A DNA stretch of 64,000 nt from assembly GCA_035629025.1 (NCBI GenBank), contig DASPIU010000020.1:1-64000 (forward strand). Reading direction: 5' to 3'. The translations under genes and the position numbers were made by a program. The DNA comes from Stenotrophomonas_A sp035629025. GTDB taxonomy: Bacteria > Pseudomonadota > Gammaproteobacteria > Xanthomonadales > Xanthomonadaceae. The notes below the pieces were generated by a model. The model saw only the letters and a program-made list of their open reading frames with translations, was not told where the DNA came from and ran no database searches. Below, one piece after another: positions 1 through 9,000 of this stretch (the stretch's first letter is position 1; every line of letters starts with the position of its first letter).

Positions 1-7
1 GGCTTGC

Positions 8-132
8 GGTGCGGGCGCCGCCCTGGCGGGGATGTCCGTCGCGGCTCAGTCAGACGTCCTGTCCGATTCGCCGCCGTGGCACATCCCTGTGCCACTGACG
101 AACATCCCCGCCAGGACGACGCAAGGCGCTTC
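8..132 (-). repeat. Hairpin intergenic element, copy A
   Basis: This is one of three related intergenic elements of about 120 bp in the window; the others are at 318-445 and 26232-26360. Read on the minus strand it starts GCGCCTTGC, runs into a GGCGGG arm, then a short palindrome GTGGCAC/GTGCCAC, and closes with the complementary arm and CCCGCACCG. Copies A and B face each other, so 43-132 and 320-410 form a large inverted repeat. It contains no convincing reading frame. Confidence 0.7.
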
Positions 133-317
133 ATTGATCCCATTCTTCAAGGGCGCGCTGGAGAGGGTGAGGAGGAAAAGCGGCACCCCGATTGCCATCG
201 CAGTCGAAACGCCGCGGCTCCGACTGACGAAGCCGGAGTTTTGCAGTCGTCAGCGGCAAACGGGACAAGTGCTCTTCACCTCTCCCCCTCCGGGCGCGCC
301 TCGAACGAAGCGTGAAA

Positions 318-445
318 ACAGAAGCGCCTTGCGCCGTTCCGGCGGGTAGGGCCGTCAGTGGCACATGGATGTGCCACGGCGGCGAATCAGATACGGACGT
401 CTGACTGAGCCGCGACGGCCCTACCCGCCGGGACGGCGCCCGCAC
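318..445 (+). repeat. Hairpin intergenic element, copy B
   Basis: Same family as copy A, in opposite orientation. The outer arms (CCGGCGGGTAGGGCCGTC near 335-352 and its near-complement near 415-432) bracket the palindrome GTGGCACATGGATGTGCCAC. The rest of 1-506 holds no gene I can support; the short open frames there follow the inverted repeat. Confidence 0.7.
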
Positions 446-506
446 CGTAAGTCAGCCAAACCAACCGCCGCACCGCACCGCACCGCAAAGCGCGCGCCCC
501 AACCAC

Positions 507-1172
507 TCACGTTAGTTCGTTGTGATGCCGCGCCGCGAGCAGGACCAGGTCATTGGCGCGGCGGCAGCCGAGCGATTCCATCATCCGCGCCCGGTGCGTC
601 TCCACCGTCTTGACGCTGATGCCGAGGTCGGCGGCGATTTCCTTGTTGCTCTGGCCGCGGCCGATCTCGCGCAGGATCTCGCGCTGGCGCGGCGACAGCG
701 CGGCAATGCCGACCGGCTTCTCGCGGCCGAGCATCGGCGCAATCATCTTCGAGGAAATCTGCGGACTCAAAAATACCTGACCGGCCGCCGCCGCGCGCAA
801 GGCCAGTTCCAGCTCCAGTGGCGCGGCATCCTTCACCACGAAGCCGGTGGCGCCACGGTCCAGCGCATCGCGCACATGCACCGGGTCGTCGTGCATCGAC
901 ATCATCACCACGTGCGTGCGCGGGGCTTCACGCAGGATGTCGGTCATCGCGTCCAGCCCGCTGCGGCCGGGCAGGGACAGATCCATCAGGACCAGATCGG
1001 GACGGTGCAGGATTGCCATGTCCAGCGCCTGGCGCGCATCACTGGCCTCGGCGACCACGTCCACGCCGGCGAAGGTCTGCAGCAATCGCGACAGACCCGC
1101 GCGGACCAGGGTGTGATCGTCGACGATGATGACTCGCACGGTAGGGGTGGCCTGGCGTAGGTTCGGCGGCAT
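507..1172 (-). CDS. NarL/FixJ-family response regulator
   Basis: A 221-residue two-domain response regulator. The receiver (about residues 11-128) has the acidic pair in VDDHTLVRAG, the phospho-acceptor Asp in LVLMDLSLPG and the conserved Lys in VVKDAAP. The output domain is a LuxR-type helix-turn-helix (about 155-215) with LSPRQREIL and ISVKTVETHRARM. It lies just downstream of the fliD-fliS-fliT-PilZ run on the same strand, about 90 bp after the PilZ-like gene, so a role in flagellar or surface-lifestyle control is an inference from position only. No cognate kinase is adjacent. The start is the ATG at 1172. Confidence 0.85.
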   Translation of the reverse strand: MPPNLRQATPTVRVIIVDDHTLVRAGLSRLLQTFAGVDVVAEASDARQALDMAILHRPDLVLMDLSLPGRSGLDAMTDILREAPRTHVVMMSMHDDPVHVRDALDRGATGFVVKDAAPLELELALRAAAAGQVFLSPQISSKMIAPMLGREKPVGIAALSPRQREILREIGRGQSNKEIAADLGISVKTVETHRARMMESLGCRRANDLVLLAARHHNELT

Positions 1173-1259
1173 TGCACCTTAGCCGAGCCAGGGGGCCGCC
1201 GCCAACCGCCCGGGCCAGGGCGGGCCGCGGCGCCCGGTGCGGGCGGGTCGCGCCGCAGC

Positions 1260-1838
1260 TCAGGCCGGGTCGTGCCGGCCGCGTCGCGATTCGGCGACCT
1301 GGCGCCGGTGCAGGCGGAACAGATGCCGTTCCAATGCCGCTTCCAGGCCCGCTTCCAGGTCGCCAAAGCGCAGCCACAGAAAGCAGCCGCCGGTGCCGCT
1401 GGCCGCTTCGGCCAGCACCGTCACCGGCAGTTCGATCGCTTCGGGCAGCCATTCACCCGGCTGCAGCGCGAGCACCCCGGCCGCGCCGGTGCCGGCGCCG
1501 CTGCGTTGCCCGGTTTCCAGACGCATGCCGCGGCGCGACCAGCGCACCGGCCGCAGCGGCAGGTCGTCGTGGGCCTGGCGGGCCAGGCGGCCGAGCAGGG
1601 CGAGCATGAGGTCGAGCTTGGCGTCCATGCGCTGGACGATCAGCGGCAGCTCGCCGCGTTCTTCATGGCTGTCGTCGCTGCGCAGTTCCTCGACCTGGGC
1701 CAGGCCGCGCAGCAGGGTTTCGGCCGCGGCCTGGCGACCGGGCGCGCTGCCCAGGCGGAAGTCGGCCGGCAACGACAGCTCGCAGCTGAGGGTTTCGTCG
1801 AACAGCTGACTTTCGGCGGCGTGCAGGATGTCGGGCAT
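1260..1838 (-). CDS. PilZ-domain-like protein at the end of the fliD operon
   Basis: A 192-residue soluble protein that looks like a divergent PilZ domain. The central segment VRWSRRGMRLETG carries an SxxG core like the PilZ (D/N)xSxxG motif, and the C-terminus (LERHLFRLHRRQ) resembles the terminal helix of PilZ proteins. A canonical RxxxR c-di-GMP motif is not clear, so nucleotide binding is uncertain. The start is the ATG at 1838, which overlaps the stop of the upstream gene (TGATG); a GTG lies one codon earlier. The overlap shows co-translation with the fliT-like gene. Genes of this type commonly close fliD-fliS operons in xanthomonads (family knowledge). Confidence 0.6.
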   Translation of the reverse strand: MPDILHAAESQLFDETLSCELSLPADFRLGSAPGRQAAAETLLRGLAQVEELRSDDSHEERGELPLIVQRMDAKLDLMLALLGRLARQAHDDLPLRPVRWSRRGMRLETGQRSGAGTGAAGVLALQPGEWLPEAIELPVTVLAEAASGTGGCFLWLRFGDLEAGLEAALERHLFRLHRRQVAESRRGRHDPA

Positions 1839-2140
1839 CACAGGGCTCCGGCGCGCAGGTAGGCGCGGGCCGCGTCGCTGGAGCGGCGGCCGCTGCGCAG
1901 GGCCAGCGCCGCGGCGTCGCGGCGCTCGGCCATGCGCGCGGTGGCGCGTTGCTGCAGCTGCAGCAGTTCGCCCAGCGCGTGTTGTGCGCCGGTGCCGTGC
2001 TGGGCCAGGTATTGGCGCAGGTCCAGGTCGTGGGAAAGCACCAGTTCGGCGGCGCGCGCGTCGTCGTCGGCGTCCAGCGCCGCATGCAGCTGCTGCAGCT
2101 GCTGCCGCAGGTCTTCCAGTGCGGGCACGCCGGGGATCAC
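1838..2140 (-). CDS. FliT-like flagellar chaperone
   Basis: A 100-residue, Leu/Ala/Gln-rich, almost entirely helical protein directly after fliS. Its start GTG overlaps the fliS stop (GTGA). Size, helical character and the fliD-fliS-fliT order fit FliT, the chaperone for the FliD cap protein, but the sequence itself is too generic to prove this. An alternative is an uncharacterised helical export helper. Confidence 0.55.
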   Translation of the reverse strand: MIPGVPALEDLRQQLQQLHAALDADDDARAAELVLSHDLDLRQYLAQHGTGAQHALGELLQLQQRATARMAERRDAAALALRSGRRSSDAARAYLRAGAL

Positions 2141-2550
2141 GTGGCCGCCGCGATGCCGCGCTGCTCGAGCGGGATCGCGTTCCAGGCCGAGTCGATCTCG
2201 CCGAGCAGGGTCAGCGACTCGACCAGCGCGGCGTCGTCGTTATGCAGGTTGGCCTCGGTCAGGCGCTGGATCACGTACTCGTACAGCGCCGACAGGTTGC
2301 CGGCGATCTCGCCGCCGGCCTCATGGTCAAGCGAGCCGTTGAGATGGCCGACGATCGCGCAGGCCTCGCCGATCGCCTTGCCCTTGCGCGCCTGGTCGCC
2401 CTGTGCCAGGCAGGCCTGGGCCAGACGGATGCGCTGGCAGGCACCGGCGAAGAGCAGCGCGACGAGCTTGTGCGGGTCGGCGTCGGTGACGCTGGTGGAT
2501 ACGCCGACCTTTCGATACTGCTCGGCATACTGGCGGCTGGAACCGTACAT
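2137..2550 (-). CDS. fliS: Flagellin export chaperone FliS
   Basis: A 137-residue FliS, the usual length. The N-terminal region (YGSSRQYAEQY) and the segment DADPHKLVALLFAGACQRI are typical of FliS, which binds the C-terminal tail of flagellin in the cytoplasm and stops it polymerising before export. The start ATG at 2550 follows an AGGAG site. It lies 123 bp downstream of fliD and is translationally coupled to the fliT-like gene. Confidence 0.93.
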   Translation of the reverse strand: MYGSSRQYAEQYRKVGVSTSVTDADPHKLVALLFAGACQRIRLAQACLAQGDQARKGKAIGEACAIVGHLNGSLDHEAGGEIAGNLSALYEYVIQRLTEANLHNDDAALVESLTLLGEIDSAWNAIPLEQRGIAAAT

Positions 2551-2673
2551 GCATTGCTCCTGGCGGGGCCTGGGCGGCGGCGCCGCGCCGGTGGCCTCCG
2601 GGCGGCGCGGGGGCGGCCCGCGGTGTTGGTGATACTCCGTTATCGGCTGGAGCGGGCCTGCACTTGAGGGCGA

Positions 2674-4023
2674 TCAACCCTCGTTGGAGCTGGCCAGCTG
2701 TTGGCTGAGGTAGTTGCTGGTGGTCTGCATCTGCGCCACGAGCGTGTCCATGGCGGTGAAGCGGGCGGTATAGCGCTTGGTGGCGTCTTCCATGCGCTTG
2801 TCCAGATCGTCCAGCTGCTCTTCCAGATCCTTGATCTGCGCGTTCAGGCTGTTGGTGCGCAGGGTGATGGAGCCGTTGGTCGAATTGAGGTTGCTGTTGA
2901 GCATGCCGTTGAGGCCCTTGGCGACGGCGCCGTCGCTGCCGAACATCTTCTCGGCGGCGCTGGGGTCGGCGGCCAGGGCATTGTCGAACTTGGCCGCGTC
3001 GAAGCTCAGCGAGCCATCGGTGGCGATGCTCACGCCCAGCGCCTTGAGCTCGGTGACGCTGCCGCTGACCTGGCTGCGCATCTGCTGCTGCAGGCCGCGG
3101 ACCATGGCATCGCCGGTCAGCGCCGAGGCGGTGCCGGTATCGGCGTTGTAGGCGCTGGAGGACTTCAACACCGTGTTGACCGCGTTGTAGGCGCTGATGA
3201 AGGCGCTGATGTTGGTCTTGATCGAGGTGTTGTCCTTGGCCACCGCCAGGCTGTACTTGCTGCCTTCGGCGGCCTTGGTCAGGTTCAGGACCACGCCGGG
3301 GATCAGGTCGGCCACGGCATTGCTGCTGGAGGTGCGCTCGAAGCCGTCGACGCGGACCAATGCATCGGTGGCGGCGACGGTCTGGGTCAGGCCGCTGCCG
3401 CCGCTGCCCGGGTAGGCGAGGGCGGCCAGGCTGCCGTTGCCGCCGCTGGCGGTGATGGTCATCGCGCCGTCGGTACCGGTGTCGGCGGCGCTGAGCACCA
3501 GATGCTGGCCATCGTCGGCGGTGACCACGCTGGCGGTAACGCCCTTGCCGCCGGCGGCCTTGTTGATCGCGGCGGCGACGTCGGAGAGCTTGGCGCCGGC
3601 GGCGACGGTGACATCGAGGGTGTCGTCGGCGTCGTCGCCGAACTTGAGGGTCAACGTTCCGTCGCCGACGACGGCATCGCTGGCGTAGGCGCCGGAAGTC
3701 AGCTTCTGGCGCTCGGCCAGGCGCACGACCTCGACGTTGTAGTTGCCGGCCGAGGCGCTGCTGGTGGCGCTGGCGGTGAAGCCGGCGCCTTCGCCGGCGG
3801 TGGCCTTGTAGGCCTGGCCGGTGATGCTGGTGGTCAGCGTCTTCAGCGCGGTCTGCAGATTGGACATGCCGCTCTTGATCGTGCTCAGGGCGGACAGTTG
3901 CGCGGAGGCGGCGGTGCCGGCGCTGTTGATGCGGTCCTCGACCGGCTTGCGGTCGGCGGCGACCAGGCCGGCAACGATTGTCGGGATGTCCAGGCCAGAG
4001 CCGATCTGATACAGCGAAGCCAT
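2674..4023 (-). CDS. fliD: Flagellar filament cap protein FliD (hook-associated protein 2)
   Basis: A 449-residue FliD. The N-terminus MASLYQIGSGLDIPTIV and the C-terminal coiled coil (NAQIKDLEEQLDDLDKRMED) are the terminal regions that hold the cap at the filament tip; the variable middle is Ala/Thr/Ser-rich. The reading frame is open upstream to 4140, but the ATG at 4023 is chosen because an AGGAGA site precedes it and the protein then begins at the family's N-terminus. An RpoN-type promoter lies about 113 bp upstream. It heads the fliD-fliS-fliT-PilZ run. Confidence 0.95.
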   Translation of the reverse strand: MASLYQIGSGLDIPTIVAGLVAADRKPVEDRINSAGTAASAQLSALSTIKSGMSNLQTALKTLTTSITGQAYKATAGEGAGFTASATSSASAGNYNVEVVRLAERQKLTSGAYASDAVVGDGTLTLKFGDDADDTLDVTVAAGAKLSDVAAAINKAAGGKGVTASVVTADDGQHLVLSAADTGTDGAMTITASGGNGSLAALAYPGSGGSGLTQTVAATDALVRVDGFERTSSSNAVADLIPGVVLNLTKAAEGSKYSLAVAKDNTSIKTNISAFISAYNAVNTVLKSSSAYNADTGTASALTGDAMVRGLQQQMRSQVSGSVTELKALGVSIATDGSLSFDAAKFDNALAADPSAAEKMFGSDGAVAKGLNGMLNSNLNSTNGSITLRTNSLNAQIKDLEEQLDDLDKRMEDATKRYTARFTAMDTLVAQMQTTSNYLSQQLASSNEG

Positions 4024-4135
4024 GCGAAGTCTCCTGACCTGGGCGGCGGCGTTGCCGCGGCGATTAACGGGAATAGCGGCCGCGCGCCGCCGGGCTTTAG
4101 GCCGGCGGCGGTGCGCGGAGCTGCGGGGTCTTGGA

Positions 4136-4151
4136 TGCAAGAGCTGTGCCG
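4136..4151 (-). promoter_or_regulatory. fliDp: RpoN (sigma-54) promoter for fliD
   Basis: On the minus strand the sequence reads CGGCAC-N5-TTGCA with GG and GC exactly 10 bases apart, close to the sigma-54 consensus TGGCAC-N5-TTGCW. The expected start of transcription near 4126 leaves a leader of about 100 nt before fliD. Spacing and sequence match the sites in front of flgB and flgA. Confidence 0.8.
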
Positions 4152-4210
4152 GTTGGGGTCGCGCGCGTCCCGTCCGGTGTGGCGAACTGGCGCTTCTGCG
4201 GCTTCGCCTG

Positions 4211-4295
4211 TCGCGGCTGAAGCCGCTCCCACAATGGGCCCAGCGGGATTGGGAACGTTTGATGGGCCGACTGTGGGAGGGGCTTCAGCCCCGAC
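4211..4295. repeat. REP pair (two facing palindromes)
   Basis: Two REP-type palindromes face each other: TCGCGGCTGAAGCCGCTCCC at 4211-4230 and GTGGGAGGGGCTTCAGCCCC at 4273-4292. They belong to the same family as the REPs near 21.8, 25.8, 33.4, 33.5 and 41.0 kb. The pair lies between the fliC terminator and the fliD promoter. Confidence 0.85.
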
Positions 4296-4331
4296 AGGCC
4301 GGGGTCGTGGTCGGCCAGATCGCGATGCCCC

Positions 4332-4367
4332 AAACAAAAAAGCCCCCTTCTTGCGAAGGGGGCTCCA
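4332..4367 (-). terminator. Rho-independent terminator of fliC
   Basis: On the minus strand a stem AGCCCCCTTC / GAAGGGGGCT with a short TTGC-type loop is followed by a run of T residues. It lies about 32 bp after the fliC stop, so fliC is its own transcription unit. Confidence 0.88.
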
Positions 4368-4398
4368 ATCGGTGCGGCCGGTGGGCCAGCTGCGGGTA

Positions 4399-5604
4399 TT
4401 ACTGCAGCAGGCTGAGCACGTTCTGCGGAACCGACTTGGCCTGCGCCAGCATCGCGGTGCCGGCCTGCTGCAGGATCTGCGTGCGGGTCAGCTCGGCGGT
4501 TTCCTTCGCATAGTCGGTGTCCTGGATGCGGCTACGCGAAGCCGACAGGTTTTCCGAGGTGGTGCTCAGGTTGGCGATCGTGGAGGTGAAGCGGTTCTGC
4601 ACCGCACCCATGTCGGCGCGCGAGGAGTTGACCGAGGTCAGCGCCTTGTCCACCACTTCCAGGGCCTTCTGCGCGCCTTCAAACGTGGAGATGTCCAGGT
4701 CCTTCAGCGTGCTGGTCGAGCCGGCGGCGGCCGTCGACGCGGTGTAGCCGGCAAAGCCGTTGGTGATGCCCGTGCCACCCGCCAGGGTACCGGCGGCGAA
4801 GGAGGTGAAGTCCTGGCCGGCCTTCAGCGATTCCAGCTTGACCGCGCCGGTGCTGGCGTCGATCGAGGCGTACATGCCGGTCTGGTCCAGCTTGTCGTTG
4901 ATCGCCGCGGCAACCTTCTTGTTCACGTCCGCGGCGGTGTCGCCGGCGCCGATCTTCACGTCCGCCATCTTGACCGTGGTGGCCTTGCCGGCCGCCGTGG
5001 TGAAGCTGATCGAGATGCCCGAGATGGTGCCCGAAGCGGTCGCCGTGCCGGTGACGCCAGCCGAGGACACGGAGTCGGCAAAGCCGGCCTTGCCCAGGGT
5101 GTCCACGTTCGCGTCGACGATGCTGTTGATGCCGATGGTCTGGCCCGCGTCGGCGCCGACCTGGAACAGCGCGCCGGAGAACGAACCGTCCAGCAGCTTG
5201 GTGCCGTTGAAGCTGGTCTGGTTGGCAACGCGGTCGATTTCCGACAGCAGCTGGGTGACTTCCGAGTTCAGCGCGTCACGGTCCGAATCGGAGTTGGTGG
5301 CGTTGGCCGACTGCACCGACAGCTCGCGGATACGCTGCAGGTTGTTGCCGATTTCGACCATCGCGCCTTCGGCGGTCTGGGCCAGCGAGATGCCGTCGTT
5401 GGCGTTGCGCGAGGCAACGTCCAGGCCGCGGATCTGCGTGGTGAAACGCTCCGAGATCGCCAGGCCGGCGGCGTCGTCCTTCGCACTGTTGATGCGCAGG
5501 CCCGACGACAGGCGCTGGATGGTGGTGGCCATGCTCGAGCTGGAGGTATTGAGATTACGCTGAGCGTTCAGCGACATCACGTTGGTGTTGATTACCTGTG
5601 CCAT
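4399..5604 (-). CDS. fliC: Flagellin
   Basis: A 401-residue flagellin, the subunit exported to build the filament. The N-terminal D0/D1 region (AQVINTNVMSLNAQRNL, then IQRLSSGLRINSAKDDAAG) and the C-terminal D0/D1 region (ENLSASRSRIQDTDYAKE to QNVLSLLQ) are canonical; the centre (about 170-300) is variable and Ala/Thr/Gly-rich. The start ATG at 5604 is fixed by the conserved N-terminus. It is monocistronic, between a sigma-28 promoter and a strong terminator. In related genomes flgL lies next to fliC; here two autotransporter genes separate them. Confidence 0.97.
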   Translation of the reverse strand: MAQVINTNVMSLNAQRNLNTSSSSMATTIQRLSSGLRINSAKDDAAGLAISERFTTQIRGLDVASRNANDGISLAQTAEGAMVEIGNNLQRIRELSVQSANATNSDSDRDALNSEVTQLLSEIDRVANQTSFNGTKLLDGSFSGALFQVGADAGQTIGINSIVDANVDTLGKAGFADSVSSAGVTGTATASGTISGISISFTTAAGKATTVKMADVKIGAGDTAADVNKKVAAAINDKLDQTGMYASIDASTGAVKLESLKAGQDFTSFAAGTLAGGTGITNGFAGYTASTAAAGSTSTLKDLDISTFEGAQKALEVVDKALTSVNSSRADMGAVQNRFTSTIANLSTTSENLSASRSRIQDTDYAKETAELTRTQILQQAGTAMLAQAKSVPQNVLSLLQ

Positions 5605-5698
5605 TTGATTTGTCCTCTAAGCGACTATCCGGCGACCCCAGGGGTCGGTGGGCTTTCGCAGGGGGGCCGTCATTTGGCCGTTGCCGCTGCTGAAATGA

Positions 5699-5725
5699 AT
5701 AACGGCGTGCTGTCAACAACCTTTA
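5699..5725 (-). promoter_or_regulatory. fliCp: Sigma-28 (FliA) promoter of fliC
   Basis: The minus strand carries TAAAGGTT-N11-GCCGTTAT, a near-consensus FliA promoter (TAAAGTTT-N11-GCCGATAA) with exact spacing. The predicted leader is about 85-90 nt. Confidence 0.88.
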
Positions 5726-6023
5726 GCGTGGTCCGGAAGATTTTTTTCCGGGGCGCCCGTGCCTGAAAACACCCGATGGACAGGTGTCGGCCGGGCCGCC
5801 AGGAACTTGAGGGGGGACTCGAACAGTTCGCCTCGGCGCATGACCCCGGTCGGAAATTTCATACAAGGTGTGGCGGCGATCATTCCAATCGCCATGCAGG
5901 TCGTTCGCATTTGGACGAAATATCCAATTCTCGCGCCGACTACCGGTGTCGAGAATGCGCACGCGGTCGAATCCGGCCGAGGCGCTTCCCCAAGGACGCG
6001 TCGCACGCATCCAGAGAAGCGCA
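5726..6023. other. Intergenic region upstream of the first autotransporter
   Basis: About 300 bp between the fliC promoter and the autotransporter start. It is less GC-rich than its surroundings near 5900-5935. A small inverted repeat ATTCTCG (5927-5933) / CGAGAAT (5950-5956) could be an operator. I could not identify a convincing sigma-70, sigma-28 or sigma-54 promoter for the autotransporter. Confidence 0.4.
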
Positions 6024-9000
6024 ATGTCCCGACGTTCGTACAAGCAGCATCCGCTCGCCCTCTCACTGCAACTCGGCCTCGTTCTGCTGCCCACGCTGGC
6101 CAGCGCCGAACAACTCGTCGCCAACGCCGAACGCAAGACCGCCAGCGGCACCTACGACACCGGCACCACGGACGATCGCGCCGGCACCGGGTTGCTGGCC
6201 GAGAATGTCGGCAGGATCACCGGCTCAGGCAAGGTCACCGTCAAGACCGGTGGCGCACGCGCCATCGGGGCCTATGCACGCGATGCTGGTCGCATCACGC
6301 TCGGCAGCGGCTCCAGCATCGAGACCACCGGCGCGGAGAGCGCGGGCCTGTGGGCCGAGGGGCAGAGCGAGATCGATCTGATGGACGGCAGCGTCAGCGT
6401 GGCCGGTGCGGGGGCGCATGCGGTAGTGGCCTCGACCGATGCCGATCGTCTCGGCTACGTCCTCGTGCAGAACAGCCAGGTCTCCAGCGCGCAAGGCAGC
6501 CTGCTGGTCGCGCAGGGCAAGGGCAGCCAGATCGTCGGCGACGGCATCACTGGTTCGCAGGCCGGCGGCAGCAGCGCTGCGGTCCTGGTGCAACAAGGCG
6601 CCAGCGTGCAGCTCGACAACAGCAGCATCGACAGCGCTGCCGCCGCGCCACTGCTGCGTTCCGAAGGTGCAGGCAGTTCGATCCAGGTCACTGGCTTCAC
6701 CGGCAATGCCAGTGATACGAACGCGAGTGCCGCGATTGCCGTCGGCGGCGGCAGCATCGCGCTGAAGGCGGCAAGCACGCTGCGCAGTGCCGGCTCGGGC
6801 CTCTCCGCCTTCGACGCCGGCAGCAGCATCAGTGCCAGCGACAGCGTGGTCGTCGCGAGCAATGGCAATGGCGCCCAGGCTCAAGACGGCGCGAGCATCG
6901 AGCTGGTCAATGGCGAGGTGACTGGCACCTTCGCCGGCGTCTACGCCGCCACTGGCGGCACCATCCAGGCGCAGGGCACCACCATCACCGCGACGGGGAT
7001 GAGCGATCCGGCGCGAGGCTATGGCGCGATCGCCGAGAGCGACGGTCGCGTCGTTCTCAATGCCGGCACCCGGCTGCGTGGCGACACTGGCGCGGTGGCG
7101 ACAGGAGGGCGCATCGAAGCGAACTCGGCCACGATCGAGGGTACCGGCATGGCCTCCGCCGAGCCGACCGGGCCGGTGCATGGCGCCGGGGTGATCGTGA
7201 CCCCCGGAGGTGTCGCCGAACTGACCAACACCACGGTCAGCGCCAACGGCGACGGCATCCGCTTCGGCGTCGACGCGACCAAGGCCGATACGGAAAGCCT
7301 GGTCACGGTGAGCGGCGGAAGCATCAGTTCCCTCAATGGTCCGGCCGTGCGCCTGGCCGCCGACAACACCGCCGGGCTTGGTCGGCTGCAACTGCGCGAA
7401 GGCGCCGCGCTGCAAGGCGCGAATGATCGCCTGATCGAAGCCTTTGCCAACAGCGACCGCCCGGCGCGCCTGCGCGTTGAAACCGACCAGGTCGCGCTGA
7501 AAGGCAACCTGCTCGCCAGCGGCGGCGCCATCCTCGATCTGGCGATGGCCAACAACAGCAGCCTGCTGGGCGCAATCAGCAACGGCGGCGCGGTGACGCT
7601 GGATGCGAGCAGCCGCTGGGACATCACCGGCAGTTCGCAGGTCGGCGCGCTGACCAGTGCCGGCGCCCTGGCCTTTGCCAGCCCCGAACAGGACGGCTTC
7701 AAGACCCTGACCGTCAACGGCGACTACAACAGCAGCAACGGCACGCTGAGCATGAACACCGCGCTTGGCGATGACAGCTCGGCCACCGATCGTCTCGTGG
7801 TCAAGGGCAGCACCGCCGGGCAGACCGCGCTGACGGTGAACAATGCCGGTGGTGCCGGCGCGCAGACCATCAACGGCATCCAGCTGGTGCAGGTCGATGG
7901 TGCGTCCAATGGCGTATTCGCGCTCAATGGCCGCGCGGTGGCCGGTGCCTTCGAGTACAGCCTGTTCAAGGGTGGTGTCGCCACACCGAATGATGGGGGC
8001 TGGTACCTGCGCTCGCGCGATACCTCGCCGCCGCCTGCGCCGACGCCGGCACCGACGCCGATTCCCGCTCCGACGACGACCCCCGACGTCGCCCCCGCAC
8101 CTGCCCCCACACCTGCGCCCGTACCCGCACCCGACAACGTGCCCGCACGCCCCGGCCAGCCCGGCGGCCCGGTGTATCGCCCGGAAGCTGGCGCGTATCT
8201 GGCCAACCAGGCCGCGGGCATCGGCATGTTCCAGCAGCAGATGCACGACCGCATGGGCGAGGCCGACTTTGCCGGCGGCGCGCAGAATGCGCCAGCGGTG
8301 TGGACGCGGATCTCGCGCCGTCAGGTCGATGGGCGCGCCGGTTTCGACCAGCTCGACGTCAGCAGCAATACCTCGCTGCTGCAGGTCGGTGGGGAGCTGG
8401 CCGGCGGCACCATCGGCGACAGCCGCTGGCATGTCGGCGGCATGCTCGGCACCGGGCGAAGCGACAACAATGTCGGCTCGCGCCTCAGCGGCTATGCCGC
8501 CAAGGGCAAGGTGCACGGCTATAGCGGCGGCCTGTATGCCAGCTGGTTCGCCAGTGCGACCCGACAGGGCGGCGCCTATGCCGATGCGTGGCTGCAATAC
8601 GGGCGCTACGACAACAAGGTCAGCGGCAATTACCTCGCGCAGGAGTCCTACAACGCCAACAGCTGGTCCGGCTCGCTGGAAGGTGGCTACACCTTCGCGA
8701 TGCCCTCGGGCGAGGCCTATGCGTGGTTCATCGAGCCGCAGGCGCAGGCGATCTACACCGACTACAGCGCCGATCGGCACATCGAAGCCAACGGCACGGT
8801 AGTAGGTTTGTCGCTGGCTGGCAGCCTGGCCACCCGCGTCGGCGTGCGCGTGTTTGGCCACGCCGGCAGCGGCGCCAACAACCGGGTGCAGCCGTTCCTG
8901 ATGTTGAACTGGTGGCGCAACGACAAGCGCAACAACATCGCGATGAACAGCGATGAGGTCACCCTGGGCTGGCCGCGCGACCGCTACGAAGCCAAGCTCG

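Noticed and set aside
1..506. Small RNA or tRNA gene in the strongly structured window start
   Set aside because: The structure is explained by two facing copies of a dispersed hairpin element; no cloverleaf or promoter was found.
4024..4140. N-terminal extension of FliD from the upstream start at 4140
   Set aside because: It would overlap the RpoN promoter region and add an Arg-rich tail foreign to the family; AGGAGA precedes the ATG at 4023.
2701..5766. A 1021-codon open frame antisense to fliD and fliC
   Set aside because: The translation is Gly/Val/Arg/His-rich low complexity, has no motif, and mirrors the codon structure of the GC-rich genes opposite. fliD and fliC are unquestionable.
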